A stretch of 51,021 nt of DNA from Anaerohalosphaeraceae bacterium (GCA_037479115.1 JBBFLK010000023.1:1-51021); one strand, 5' to 3'; counted from the stretch's first letter, positions 17,179-25,743 are shown. Translations and numbers: made by a program. Notes: generated from the letters alone by a model not told the origin.

Positions 17179-17820
17179 ATGGTTTGGGCAGTTGCCGGAA
17201 TTTTCGCAATTTTGTTTGCCTGGCTGGGCGTCAAAAAAGGCGTTTACACCATGGCCGCCGCCGCCTTCAACTTTCTTCTTTCGGTTTATATCGCCGTTCT
17301 TTCAGCCCCGACCCTGCTGAAAAACAACCCTCCCCTTCAGGAGTCCCCCTATTATGCCGCCTTCGCCGTGCTTTTCATGACCGCCGCCTGCTTCACCCTG
17401 CTGCAGGGAATCTGCTTTTATCTCTTCCTCCGCGATGCAGACTGTGTTTTTCCGGAGCCCTTCGAAAAAGGCGCCGGCGCGCTGCTGGGACTTCTGATCG
17501 GATACATCCTGACGGCGCAGATTTTCCTGGCCGTCTGCATGATGCCGTTTTCCAGACACGAACTCTTTGAACGGTTTGTTTCTCTGGAAAGAACAAAGAC
17601 CTTCTCCGCCGCCGCCCTGACCAGAGTCTGCCGCGTGATGGCCGGCTGGTCCCTTCAATATCTGGCCGACAAACCCGAAAAAACCATCGGATACCTCCTC
17701 TCGCTCGGAGACCCCAAACCGCTTCAGACTCCTTCGCCTGCACAGCCTCCCTCTTCCGGACCTCAAGAACCCTCGACTCCCGCTTCATTCCCACGTCTAA
17801 GCGACGAAAGCACTCTCTAA
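17179..17820 (+). CDS. CvpA-like membrane protein
   Basis: A 213-residue polytopic inner-membrane protein with about four hydrophobic helices in the first 125 residues. A soluble tail ends in a Pro/Ser-rich stretch. The opening VWAVAGIFAILFAWLGVKKGVYTMAAAAFNFLLSVY resembles CvpA/colicin V production family proteins, but similarity is by eye only. A TAGGAGG ribosome-binding site lies 5 nt upstream. It follows the second ATPase by 1 nt, so the two are probably co-translated. Function is unknown. Confidence 0.55.
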   Translation: MVWAVAGIFAILFAWLGVKKGVYTMAAAAFNFLLSVYIAVLSAPTLLKNNPPLQESPYYAAFAVLFMTAACFTLLQGICFYLFLRDADCVFPEPFEKGAGALLGLLIGYILTAQIFLAVCMMPFSRHELFERFVSLERTKTFSAAALTRVCRVMAGWSLQYLADKPEKTIGYLLSLGDPKPLQTPSPAQPPSSGPQEPSTPASFPRLSDESTL

Positions 17821-17835
17821 CAACACTCGGGAATC

Positions 17836-18723
17836 CTACCGGCTCTGGGCGGTCCGTTCTGCGGACTCTACGGTATTGTATAAAAGCATCGTAATTGTCA
17901 TCGGTCCCACTCCGCCCGGCACCGGCGTAATCATCGACGCCTTCTGTCGCACCGCTTCAAAGTCCACATCGCCGACCAGCCGATAACCGGTTTTGGCCGA
18001 CGCATCCTCGACCCGATTGACGCCTACGTCAATTACCACCGCTCCTTCCTTAACCATATCGGCCGTAATTGTCCTCGGACGGCCTGCCGCCGCTATCACA
18101 ATATCCGCCCGACGAACATGCTCAGCCAGATTTCGCGTTTTGGTATGACAAACCGTCACCGTTGCATTTCCCATTCGCCCCTTCTGAATCAGCAGATTGG
18201 CCAGCGGCTTGCCCACAATATTGCTCCGTCCTACAATCACCACCTCGGCCCCTTCCAGCACAACCCCGCTTCGCACGAGCATCTGCACAACCCCGTGCGG
18301 CGTACACGGCAGGAAACACCGCTGTCCAATCACCATCCGCCCCACATTAACCGGATGAAATCCGTCCACATCCTTTTCCGGACAAATTGCGTTCAAAATC
18401 CGCTCCTCATTTATGTGCTTCGGCAAAGGCAGTTGCACCAGAATCCCGTGTATCTTTGGGTCCTGGTTGAATCGTTCAATCAGCCCTAACAGTTCCGACT
18501 CCGTCGTAGCGGCAGGCAGCCGATTGTCGCTCGAATAAATCCCGACTTCTTCGCACGCCTTTTCTTTGGCCGTCACATACGATTTGGACGCCGGGTCATC
18601 CCCCACCAGAATGACTGCCAGTCCCGGACGAATCCCCCGCTGAGCAAGTCCAGCAATCCGCCCCTTCAGTTCTTCCCGCATTTGAGCCGCTATCTGCCTG
18701 CCGTCAAGTATCTTTGCCGCCAC
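17836..18723 (-). CDS. folD: Bifunctional methylenetetrahydrofolate dehydrogenase / methenyltetrahydrofolate cyclohydrolase
   Basis: Cytoplasmic C1 enzyme interconverting methylene-, methenyl- and formyl-tetrahydrofolate with NADP. GTG at 18723 is chosen: GGAGAGG lies 9 nt upstream and the protein then begins VAAKILDGRQIA, as FolD usually does. A TTG at 18741 would add six residues. Signatures present are SYVTAKEKACEEVGI (catalytic Lys), the dinucleotide-binding VVIVGRSNIVGKPLANLL, and the C-terminal PVPGGVGPMTITMLLYNT. Length (295) is normal. It converges on the CvpA-like gene with 15 nt between stops and no clear terminator. Confidence 0.95.
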   Translation of the reverse strand: MAAKILDGRQIAAQMREELKGRIAGLAQRGIRPGLAVILVGDDPASKSYVTAKEKACEEVGIYSSDNRLPAATTESELLGLIERFNQDPKIHGILVQLPLPKHINEERILNAICPEKDVDGFHPVNVGRMVIGQRCFLPCTPHGVVQMLVRSGVVLEGAEVVIVGRSNIVGKPLANLLIQKGRMGNATVTVCHTKTRNLAEHVRRADIVIAAAGRPRTITADMVKEGAVVIDVGVNRVEDASAKTGYRLVGDVDFEAVRQKASMITPVPGGVGPMTITMLLYNTVESAERTAQSR

Positions 18724-19077
18724 GTCTGAGGTCCTCTCCAAACTTCATGAATCTTTTTCCACCAAAGTAAAAAAACTATTCACCTTGTCAACAATCAAAA
18801 AGATCTGTTCCTCAAAAAGTCCCATAAAAGAAAATCATACCCAATAAAAACAAGCCGAAAATCAAAAAAAACAGTCACTTAAACAAAAAAACCTCTCCTA
18901 ATTTCTTTCATAAAACAAATTTATGAACATATAGGAATTTTATATATAACAAAATAGGAATAATTTCCTTTAATCCTATACCGGTCTTTTTCGATTCCTT
19001 CCTGCAAGTTTTTGCCTTACGTCCTGGTGAGGTCTCCTCGTAACAAAAAAGGAAGTTCAGGATTAAGGAGCTTCATA
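18724..19077. other. AT-rich divergent intergenic region before the hydrogenase operon
   Basis: About 350 nt, markedly AT-rich against its surroundings, between folD (leftward) and the hydrogenase operon (rightward). ATAGGAA occurs twice (about 18931 and 18954), and AGGAA-TAAT-TTCCT at 18956-18969 is a perfect small palindrome. These could be operators. A TATATA box lies near 18941. I found no confident sigma-54 site and no riboswitch I recognise. Confidence 0.4.
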
Positions 19078-20616
19078 ATGACACAAACGGTTGTGCTCAG
19101 TCCCTTGACACGCATTGAGGGTCATTTGGCCATCCACCTCGAAACCGAAGAAGACTCATCCTCCGGCCAAACCATTATCAAAAAAGCCCAATGCGAGGGC
19201 GAAATGTTCCGCGGACTGGAGACCATCCTCCACGGCCGCGACCCGCTGGACGCCCAGCAAATCACCCAGCGTATCTGCGGTGTGTGCCCCATTGCGCACG
19301 GCATCGCTTCCGTTATGGCTCAGGAAATGGCCTTCGGCATTGTCCCGACTCGAAACGGACGAATCGCCCAAAACCTGATTTTGGCCGCCGAATATCTGCA
19401 CTCCCATATCCTGCATTTTTATCATTTGGCCGCTCTGGACTTCGTGGACATCACCGCCATCCTGAAATACAATGGAACCGATCCGACCCTGGTTAATCTG
19501 CGAAATTGGGCCAAAAACGCTCTCGACAAAAATCTGGCCTTTCCGGGCGCCCCCTTCCTGCCCCGCCCTGAAACGGACCAATACATCAAAACCGACGAAG
19601 CCAACTGGCGGCTGATTGACAGCTATGTCAAAGCCCTGAAAATCCGCACGCTCGCACACGAAATGGCCGCTGTTTTCGGCGCCAAGCTGCCTCATTCTAC
19701 CTCACTGGTCCCCACCGGCGTCACCGGCGAAGTCACCATCGAACGCGTTCTGGCCTGCAAGTCTCGGCTGGACCAAATCAAAACCTTCATTCATACGGTC
19801 TATCTGCCGGACCTTTTTACGGCCGCCGCCGCATTCCCGCAATACTGGGATATTGGGAAAAGTCACGGGAATTTCCTCAGTTACGGCGTCTTCCGGATGG
19901 AAGAGAAAACCGGAGAAGCCCTGAACAATTTCCTGCCTTCCGGAGCTGTTATCGGCGGAATTTACCAGCCGCTCGACACGTCAAAAATTCGCGAGTTTGT
20001 CGAGCATTCCCGCTACTCCTCCGGCTCGGGTCTTCACCCCTGGCAGGGTACAACGCAGCCGGAGCCTCAAAAGGGCTACAGCTGGATTAAAGCCCCGCGA
20101 TATGACGGCCAGGTCATGGAAGTCGGGCCGGCCGCTCGACTAATGGTTCTGTGCCTGGGGCCGGGAAATCCCGAAATGAAACAAGATGTTCAAAATGCTC
20201 TGAATGCCGCAGGGGTACCCCTCGAAAAAATTAACTCCGTTCTCGGACGCCACCTCGCCCGCGGACTGGAGGCCAAATGGATTGCCGACCAGTGTGAACG
20301 CTGGCTGGACGAGCTGGAAATCGGCAAACCGGCCGCAGCGGAATTTGCTCTTCCGGAACAGGGCCGGGGCGTTGGTCTGACAGAGGCCCCCCGCGGAGCA
20401 CTCGGACACTGGCTGACAATCCGAAACTACAAAATCGAACGCTATCAGTGCATCGTCCCGACGACCTGGAACTGCTCGCCGCGAGACAATCAGGGACGCC
20501 CCGGCGCCGTCGAAAAAGCCCTCGAAGGAACCGTCCTGCAGAACCCGGCTGAGCCGATTGAAGCAGGCCGTATCGTCCGTTCCTTCGACCCCTGTATTGC
20601 CTGCGCCGTTCATTAA
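19078..20616 (+). CDS. [NiFe] hydrogenase large subunit without C-terminal extension
   Basis: Carries the Ni-Fe active site for H2 activation. ATG at 19078 has AAGGAG upstream and gives the family start TQTVVLSPLTRIEGHL; an earlier TTG in frame lacks support. Ligand Cys pairs are Cys67/Cys70 (RICGVCP) and Cys506/Cys509 (DPCIAC). The protein (512 residues) stops at His512 of DPCIACAVH. Most large subunits carry a further peptide, removed by an endopeptidase after Ni insertion; this one has none. Among known enzymes this is a feature of H2-sensing regulatory hydrogenases and a few others. Gene order is large before small, the reverse of the usual. No maturation (hyp) genes are in the window. 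Export would be by hitch-hiking on the Tat signal of the small subunit. Confidence 0.93.
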   Translation: MTQTVVLSPLTRIEGHLAIHLETEEDSSSGQTIIKKAQCEGEMFRGLETILHGRDPLDAQQITQRICGVCPIAHGIASVMAQEMAFGIVPTRNGRIAQNLILAAEYLHSHILHFYHLAALDFVDITAILKYNGTDPTLVNLRNWAKNALDKNLAFPGAPFLPRPETDQYIKTDEANWRLIDSYVKALKIRTLAHEMAAVFGAKLPHSTSLVPTGVTGEVTIERVLACKSRLDQIKTFIHTVYLPDLFTAAAAFPQYWDIGKSHGNFLSYGVFRMEEKTGEALNNFLPSGAVIGGIYQPLDTSKIREFVEHSRYSSGSGLHPWQGTTQPEPQKGYSWIKAPRYDGQVMEVGPAARLMVLCLGPGNPEMKQDVQNALNAAGVPLEKINSVLGRHLARGLEAKWIADQCERWLDELEIGKPAAAEFALPEQGRGVGLTEAPRGALGHWLTIRNYKIERYQCIVPTTWNCSPRDNQGRPGAVEKALEGTVLQNPAEPIEAGRIVRSFDPCIACAVH

Positions 20617-20651
20617 AGCAAAAGGTGTTCGGACTGATAAGGAACAAAACC

Positions 20652-21617
20652 ATGAAAACGGAAATTCCCTTTACCCGACGCGATTTTCTCAAACTCGGAA
20701 GTTTTCTGGCCGCTTCCGTCTCCATTCCGGGCAAGTGGGCGGAGATTTTCGCCGCCGGTCTGGAAAAAATGACCTCCCATACACCCGTTGTCTGGATTCA
20801 GACGCAATCCTGCACCGGAGATTCCGTCTCACTGCTGAACAGCACAGACCCGGAACCGGCCGACCTGCTGACCCGATACATCACCCTGGTTGTTCATCAG
20901 ACCCTCGGAGCCGCTCAGGGACAGACCTTTATGAAAGCGCTGGATGATGCCGCCTTTCTGAACGGATACCTCCTGGTCATCGAAGGGTCGATTCCGCTCG
21001 GAATGCCGCAGGCCTGTCTGATTGGCGGCAGACCCGCAGAGGAGATTCTTGTGAAATTAATCCCAAAAGCCAAGGCCGTTGTCGCCGTCGGCACGTGTTC
21101 GGCCTTCGGCGGCATTCCTGCCGCAGAAGGCAATCCGACCGGCTCCGGCAGTGTTCAGGATTTGATGAACAAGCATCATCTCAGCTGGAAAAGAAAACTC
21201 GTCAACTGCCCCAGCTGCCCCCCCCATCCCAAACCCATCATCGGCACACTGGCCTATCTGGCCGCCAAAGGATATCCCGAGGTGGACGAAGTGCTGCTGA
21301 CTCCCAGATTCTTCTACGGCACGTCCACACATGACCAGTGCCCGCGCTATCATGACTACGAGCGAAAAATCTTCTCCAGACATTTTGGAGACCCGCACGG
21401 CTGCCTGTTCAAGCTCGGCTGTCTGGGGCCTCTGACCCGTACAGAATGTCCGCATCGGCAGTGGAACGGCGGCGTCAACTGGTGCATCCGGGCCTCCGCC
21501 CCCTGTATCGGATGCAGCTCACCGCATTTTGCCAAAAAGAAAAATTTCCCCTTCTACCGCCTCGGCGAAAAACACCATTCCGTAGAGTACACCGAAAAGG
21601 ACCGAAAAGGAGTCTAA
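20652..21617 (+). CDS. [NiFe] hydrogenase small subunit, Tat-exported, Asp in proximal cluster motif
   Basis: Iron-sulfur subunit passing electrons from the Ni-Fe site. ATG at 20652 follows AAGGAA and opens a Tat signal (RRDFLKLG, residues 9-16), so the enzyme should be periplasmic. Proximal cluster ligands would be Cys54, Asp57, Cys149 and Cys189: the usual CTGC motif reads CTGD. A 3Cys-1Asp cluster is known from actinobacterial-type group 1h enzymes. Distal cluster residues His227, Cys230, Cys251 and Cys257, and medial residues Cys266, Cys285 and Cys288, are all present. There is no C-terminal membrane anchor. The 35-nt gap upstream and 3-nt gap downstream hold no terminator. The electron acceptor is not apparent. 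Confidence 0.92.
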   Translation: MKTEIPFTRRDFLKLGSFLAASVSIPGKWAEIFAAGLEKMTSHTPVVWIQTQSCTGDSVSLLNSTDPEPADLLTRYITLVVHQTLGAAQGQTFMKALDDAAFLNGYLLVIEGSIPLGMPQACLIGGRPAEEILVKLIPKAKAVVAVGTCSAFGGIPAAEGNPTGSGSVQDLMNKHHLSWKRKLVNCPSCPPHPKPIIGTLAYLAAKGYPEVDEVLLTPRFFYGTSTHDQCPRYHDYERKIFSRHFGDPHGCLFKLGCLGPLTRTECPHRQWNGGVNWCIRASAPCIGCSSPHFAKKKNFPFYRLGEKHHSVEYTEKDRKGV

Positions 21618-21620
21618 ACC

Positions 21621-23243
21621 ATGAAGATGTTTCGACTGACTCTCTTTGGAAAAATGCTTTTGATTACGCTGCTGCCGTTTGTGCTGCTGGCCCTGATTCT
21701 TCAGAGCATCAATTACGCCCTTACACGAAAAAATCTCTCGGCACTGGTCAGCCAGTTTGAACAGTCTCTGAACCAAATCAGCGAACAGTCTATCGGTGAA
21801 ATGACCGCCCTGAGCGAAGCCGCCGCCAAAGACCTCCTTCAGGAAATCTTCATCGCCGTAGGCAGCTCCCTTCAGCCCGGCGAAGGGGCCAAATTCCTCG
21901 ACCTGGCCAAAAAGCAAAGCCAGCTCGAACAGGTCAATGAATTCTCCTTCTACGGCCCCGACGGTCGGCTGGAACTGTCTTCCAATCCAAATACCGATAA
22001 ACAAATCATCCCCGCCGACGTGCTTCGGCAGGCCCTCCAAAAGCGGGAGGTCGTCATTCAGGGGCTCGAACAAAATGCTCAAACCCTTCGATTCTACATG
22101 CCGTTGTTTCTCGACGCCGATATGGCCCGGATGAATCCCACAATGGAAATCGGACAGTTTTACGGAATGCTGTTTGTGGAAATGAAAAAAGACCGAATCC
22201 TCCGCAGCATTGCCTCCCAGAAAGAAACCATCGAGAAGGCCGTCACTGAATCTGAACAAAGCAATCAGCGGATTCTCGCCAGGAGCCTTTGGTTCAGTAT
22301 CATTATTGTCGGCCTGTTTTTGCTGCTGGTTTCGGCAGTCCTTGTACCGCTTGCGGCCGGAACCATCATTCGGCCTCTTCGAAAAGCCGTGGAAGCCAAC
22401 CGCACCATTTCGGAGTATCTTTCCTCCGCCGCCGTACAGTTTACTTCCGCCTCGAAAAGTATTGCCAAAGGCGCTTCGGAACAGGCCGCCGCTCTGACCC
22501 AGACGAGCTCCAGTCTCGAACAAATCACGGCCATGACCAAGACCAATGCCCAGCACGCTCAGGAAGCCAACCGTCTGGCCGAAGAAGCCCGGCAGAATAC
22601 CGAAAAAGGACGCCGTGCCATCGAAACCATGAACAATGCCATTGAAAACATCCAGAAAAGTTCGGAGGGAACCGCAAAAATCATCAAGGTTATCGATGAA
22701 ATTGCCTTCCAGACCAACCTTTTGGCCCTGAATGCCGCCGTAGAGGCCGCCCGGGCCGGTGAGGCCGGAAAGGGATTTGCCGTTGTCGCCGAAGAAGTCC
22801 GCAACCTGGCCATGCGGAGCGCCGAAGCCGCGAAAAATACCGCTGCTCTCATTGAAGAAGCCGTCAACCAGGCAAAAAACGGTGTCGGGATTGTCGGTCA
22901 GGTCCGGCAGACTCTCTCTGAAATCGAAACCAGCGTCGTCAAAACCGCCCAAATCATTCACGAAATTGCTCAGGCCAGCGACGAGCAGGCCAAGGGCGTC
23001 GAGCAGATTTTTACCGCCATCAATCAGATGGACCAAATCACTCAGCAAAATGCCGCAAGCGCTGAACAGTCCGCCAGTTCTTCGATGGAACTGGAACACC
23101 AGGCCGGGCGTCTTCAGCAGACCGTCTTTGACCTGCTGGCCCTGCTCGACCGCTCCGTCGAAGGACACATCCCTGTCGGGACCTCTGAAAGGACATCCGC
23201 AGTTCCTGCCGCCCATCCCAAACCGGTCAGGACAACCGTCTAA
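21621..23243 (+). CDS. Methyl-accepting chemotaxis protein with periplasmic sensor domain
   Basis: Transmembrane chemoreceptor (540 residues). TM1 spans about 11-31 and TM2 about 222-244. Residues 32-221 form a periplasmic sensor with a long helix followed by a Cache-like beta region ([15 protein letters not shown]). The HAMP-like stretch after TM2 is short. The signalling hairpin is highly conserved, with its tip around residue 380 (the [19 protein letters not shown] block starts at 363). No CheR-tethering pentapeptide is visible at the C-terminus. It starts 3 nt after the hydrogenase small subunit, with AAAGGAG inside that gene's end, so it is co-translated with it. A terminator follows. 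The close coupling suggests that the receptor reports on the hydrogenase or its redox state. Confidence 0.93.
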   Translation: MKMFRLTLFGKMLLITLLPFVLLALILQSINYALTRKNLSALVSQFEQSLNQISEQSIGEMTALSEAAAKDLLQEIFIAVGSSLQPGEGAKFLDLAKKQSQLEQVNEFSFYGPDGRLELSSNPNTDKQIIPADVLRQALQKREVVIQGLEQNAQTLRFYMPLFLDADMARMNPTMEIGQFYGMLFVEMKKDRILRSIASQKETIEKAVTESEQSNQRILARSLWFSIIIVGLFLLLVSAVLVPLAAGTIIRPLRKAVEANRTISEYLSSAAVQFTSASKSIAKGASEQAAALTQTSSSLEQITAMTKTNAQHAQEANRLAEEARQNTEKGRRAIETMNNAIENIQKSSEGTAKIIKVIDEIAFQTNLLALNAAVEAARAGEAGKGFAVVAEEVRNLAMRSAEAAKNTAALIEEAVNQAKNGVGIVGQVRQTLSEIETSVVKTAQIIHEIAQASDEQAKGVEQIFTAINQMDQITQQNAASAEQSASSSMELEHQAGRLQQTVFDLLALLDRSVEGHIPVGTSERTSAVPAAHPKPVRTTV

Positions 23244-23258
23244 TTGAATCTCCCCTTG

Positions 23259-23304
23259 GCAGGCGGCTGTTTGTTCGCCCTGTGCGGCCGCCTGCTCCTT
23301 TTTT
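23259..23304 (+). terminator. Rho-independent terminator of the hydrogenase-receptor operon
   Basis: GCAGGCGG at 23259-23266 pairs with CCGCCTGC at 23288-23295, followed by TCCTTTTTTATT. It is the only terminator seen from 19078 on, which supports one transcript for the three genes. Confidence 0.75.
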
Positions 23305-23379
23305 ATTACTCTGCCAAAAATCCCTTTCTTGCTTCAGAACCTCTCGGTATAATGGGCAAAAAGGGAAAGGAGATATAAA

Positions 23380-24255
23380 ATGAGGACATTTATTCTTTTC
23401 TTTATCAGCATTTTCACCGCCGGTCAGCCGGAATCTGCAATCTCCCCTGTTCGACCCTCCGCTGTGCCCCAAAAAATTGCCGGCGGTTTTCAATTCACCG
23501 AAGGCATCACCGCCGACCCAAACGGCACGCTCTATTTTTCCGACATCCCAGCCGGTCTGATTTACCGAATCTCTCCCGATGGGACCCTCTCCAAATATAT
23601 CGAAACCAACCGTTCCAACGGCCTTCAGGTTGCTCCGGACGGTTCGCTGATTGTCTGCGAATCCGCCGGCCCCCGGCGTCTCCTGCGAATTGACCGCCAA
23701 AAAAATATCCTCACCCTGGCCGACGGCTATAACGGCAAAAAATTCAACAGCCCCAACGACTGCTGGCTCGACCCCAAAGGCGGCGTTTACATGACCGACC
23801 CCCGATACGGCAGCCGTGACGATATGCAGCAGGACGGCGAGCACGTCTATTACATCACCCCGGACCGACGGGTTATCCGTGTGATTGACGACATGATACG
23901 TCCAAACGGACTCATCGGAACCCCCGACGGAACTCTTCTCTACGTGGCCGACCATGCCGCCGGCAAAACCTGGCTCTATGACATCCAAAAAGACGGCACT
24001 CTCGCCAACAAGCGGCTTTTTTGCTCCGACGGCTCCGATGGGATGACCCTCGACAGCCGCGGAAACGTCTATCTGACCTGGCGTCGGCAGGTCAAAATCT
24101 ATGCCCCCGATGGGCAGCTTCTCGATACGATTGACCTGCCCGAGAGTCCCACCAATGTCTGCATCGGCGGCCCTGAGCGGCAAACCCTTTACATCAACAC
24201 CCCATCCTCTGTGTACGCGATCGACTTAATCACAAAGGCCGTCGGAACCAACTGA
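23380..24255 (+). CDS. Secreted SMP-30/gluconolactonase-like beta-propeller
   Basis: A 291-residue secreted protein with a signal peptide (hydrophobic residues 3-15) and repeated beta-propeller strands typical of the SMP-30/gluconolactonase/LRE family. Examples are FTEGITADPNGTLYFSDIPAG, SNGLQVAPDGSLIVCE and NSPNDCWLDPKGGVYMTDP. The Glu in TEGI, Asn in SPND and Asp in YVADH positions match the usual metal ligands. It likely hydrolyses a sugar lactone, but the family is broad. AAAGGAGA precedes the start. It stands alone between the terminator and the repeat array. Confidence 0.82.
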   Translation: MRTFILFFISIFTAGQPESAISPVRPSAVPQKIAGGFQFTEGITADPNGTLYFSDIPAGLIYRISPDGTLSKYIETNRSNGLQVAPDGSLIVCESAGPRRLLRIDRQKNILTLADGYNGKKFNSPNDCWLDPKGGVYMTDPRYGSRDDMQQDGEHVYYITPDRRVIRVIDDMIRPNGLIGTPDGTLLYVADHAAGKTWLYDIQKDGTLANKRLFCSDGSDGMTLDSRGNVYLTWRRQVKIYAPDGQLLDTIDLPESPTNVCIGGPERQTLYINTPSSVYAIDLITKAVGTN

Positions 24256-24302
24256 ACCTCTGGAACCGACCGAATCTGTCTAAAGGTGTGTCAGGCAAAA
24301 TC

Positions 24303-24803
24303 CCTGTCACTCCCGCGCATCCCCCTACATTCCCGCGCATCCCCCCGTCGTTCCGATGCATCCTCCGTCATTCCCGCGCATCCCCCCGTCGTTCCGACGC
24401 ATCCTCCGTCATTCCCGCGAAGGCGGGAATCCAGCCTTCCCGCGACCTGTCCTTCGAAGCTTCAGCGAAGAAGGAAGGCGAAAATCCAGACCTTTTTTGG
24501 TTCGACGAAGCGCCTGCCCCCTTTTCCCCGGGCTTACGCCCGGGGCTATTTCCCTCGCCAAGCCCCTGTCGTTCCGACGCATCCTCCGTCATTCCCGCGA
24601 AGGCGGGAATCCAGCCTTCCCGCGACCTGTCCTTCGAAGCTTCAGCGAAGAAGGAAGGCGAAAATCCAGACCTTTTTTGGTTCGACGAAGCGCCTGCCCC
24701 CTTTTCCCCGGGCTTACGCCCGGGGCTATTTCCCTCGCCAAGCCCCTGTCGTTCCGACGCATCCTCCGTCATTCCCGCGAAGGCGGAAATCCAGGCCTTT
24801 CTA
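24303..24803. repeat. Tandem-repeat array: 41-bp units followed by 180-bp units
   Basis: Two 41-bp units start at 24328 and 24369 (CATTCCCGCGCATCC type). They are followed by two full copies of a 180-bp unit and a decayed third (GTTCCGACGC at 24391, 24571 and 24751). The overlap 24421-24540 is identical to 24601-24720. Each unit holds an ATTCCC-N8-GGGAAT palindrome, a CCCCGGGC-ttac-GCCCGGGG hairpin and a CTTCG/CGAAG pair. Because 180 is a multiple of three, several frames stay open on both strands, but their products are repeats of repeats and I do not count them as genes. No transposase is nearby. Confidence 0.9.
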
Positions 24804-24817
24804 TTTTGTTCGATGCT

Positions 24818-25651
24818 CTAAGGCTTCTTCTGATACACCCGCACATAATCAATCTCAAAGCGGGCCGGAAAGTCTGTCCCTGAAGGGTCGCCGCCCTGTG
24901 TGCCGCCGATGGCTAAATTCAGCAAAATATAGTGCGGCTCATGAAACGGATTTGCCCCCTGCCCGTCCTGATTGATGGTTTTAGACAGGTCAATCTCGTT
25001 GAGCAGGATATCATCCACATACAGCCGGATAAACTGTTCATCCCAGTCCATCCGCCAGATGTGAAACTTTTCCGACCAGTCCGGGTCGCCGAACTCTTCC
25101 AGGGGCTTTTTCAGGTCATCCCACGCCGGCCGTCCGCCTCCGCCGTCCCAGCAGGCATTCGCCAGCAGCATCCCCCGATAATATTCCATAATGTCGATTT
25201 CACCGCAGCCCGGCCAGCCGCGGGCAAATCCGAGCGTCCAAAACGCCGGCCACAGCCCCGCACGGGTATCAATCCGCCCCCGCATCACAAACCGCCCGAA
25301 TTTCCACGAATGCTTCCCCGCGGTCTTAACACAAGCAGAGGTATATTCCGCATACTCCCGATTCCGCCGCCAGGACCGGCTGTCCGAGCTGTAATTCGGA
25401 TTCCTGACCCGCTCCCGCCTGCCCTCAATAATCAGCATTCCCCCTTCACAGAAGGCGTTTTCCGGCTGATACCACTGGAGCTCCTCATTCCGAACAAACC
25501 CAATCTCATACGTCCAGTTATTCGGGTCCGGCCTGCCGTCTTTTTCGAACTCATCCGCCCAAACCAGCACATATCCGTCCGACGTTTCGGCTTCGGCCGC
25601 AGCCGATGCCGCCAACAACCATCCTGCTGTAAACACCAGCAATTGTTTCAT
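24818..25651 (-). CDS. Secreted glycoside hydrolase family 16 (beta-glucanase type)
   Basis: Hydrolyses beta-1,3 or beta-1,4 linkages in glucans or galactans. ATG at 25651 is chosen: GGGAGGT lies about 6 nt upstream and a clear signal peptide follows (ending SAAAEA); an ATG at 25759 adds 36 unlikely residues. The 277-residue enzyme has the GH16 start VWADEFEKDGRPDPNNWTYE and the catalytic motif GEIDIME (Glu151 nucleophile, Asp153, Glu156 acid/base). The conserved C-terminal strand (FEIDYVRVYQ) is present. Substrate cannot be told; laminarinase or agarase/porphyranase types share the motif. It is divergent from the GH43 gene, 92 nt away. Confidence 0.93.
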   Translation of the reverse strand: MKQLLVFTAGWLLAASAAAEAETSDGYVLVWADEFEKDGRPDPNNWTYEIGFVRNEELQWYQPENAFCEGGMLIIEGRRERVRNPNYSSDSRSWRRNREYAEYTSACVKTAGKHSWKFGRFVMRGRIDTRAGLWPAFWTLGFARGWPGCGEIDIMEYYRGMLLANACWDGGGGRPAWDDLKKPLEEFGDPDWSEKFHIWRMDWDEQFIRLYVDDILLNEIDLSKTINQDGQGANPFHEPHYILLNLAIGGTQGGDPSGTDFPARFEIDYVRVYQKKP

Positions 25652-25683
25652 TGCAACCTCCCATCTTTTTACTGAAAACGACT

Positions 25684-25711
25684 TTGTAAAAACCAGTTTA
25701 GCAACTACAAT
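25684..25711 (+). promoter_or_regulatory. Candidate promoter for the GH43 gene
   Basis: TTGTAA and TACAAT are separated by 16 nt, 32 nt before the GH43 start, within the divergent gap to the GH16 gene. Pattern match only. Confidence 0.35.
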
Positions 25712-25743
25712 GGATCCCGGCAAAACCTTTTCGGAGTCCAAAA

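Noticed and set aside
18724-19077. Nickel/cobalt riboswitch ahead of the hydrogenase
   Set aside because: The region is AT-rich with no long GC-stem junction resembling the known NiCo aptamer.
19078-21617. Reading the hydrogenase as a cytoplasmic regulatory hydrogenase (HupUV/HoxBC)
   Set aside because: The small subunit has a clear Tat signal (RRDFLKLG), so the enzyme should be exported.
24303-24803. Possible CRISPR array
   Set aside because: Units are 41 and 180 bp with no unique spacers between short repeats, and no cas genes are present.
24286-24975. Long open frames on both strands across the repeat array (products rich in Arg, Pro and Ser)
   Set aside because: They arise from the 180-bp period being a multiple of three; the products are internal repeats with no ribosome-binding site or known domain.
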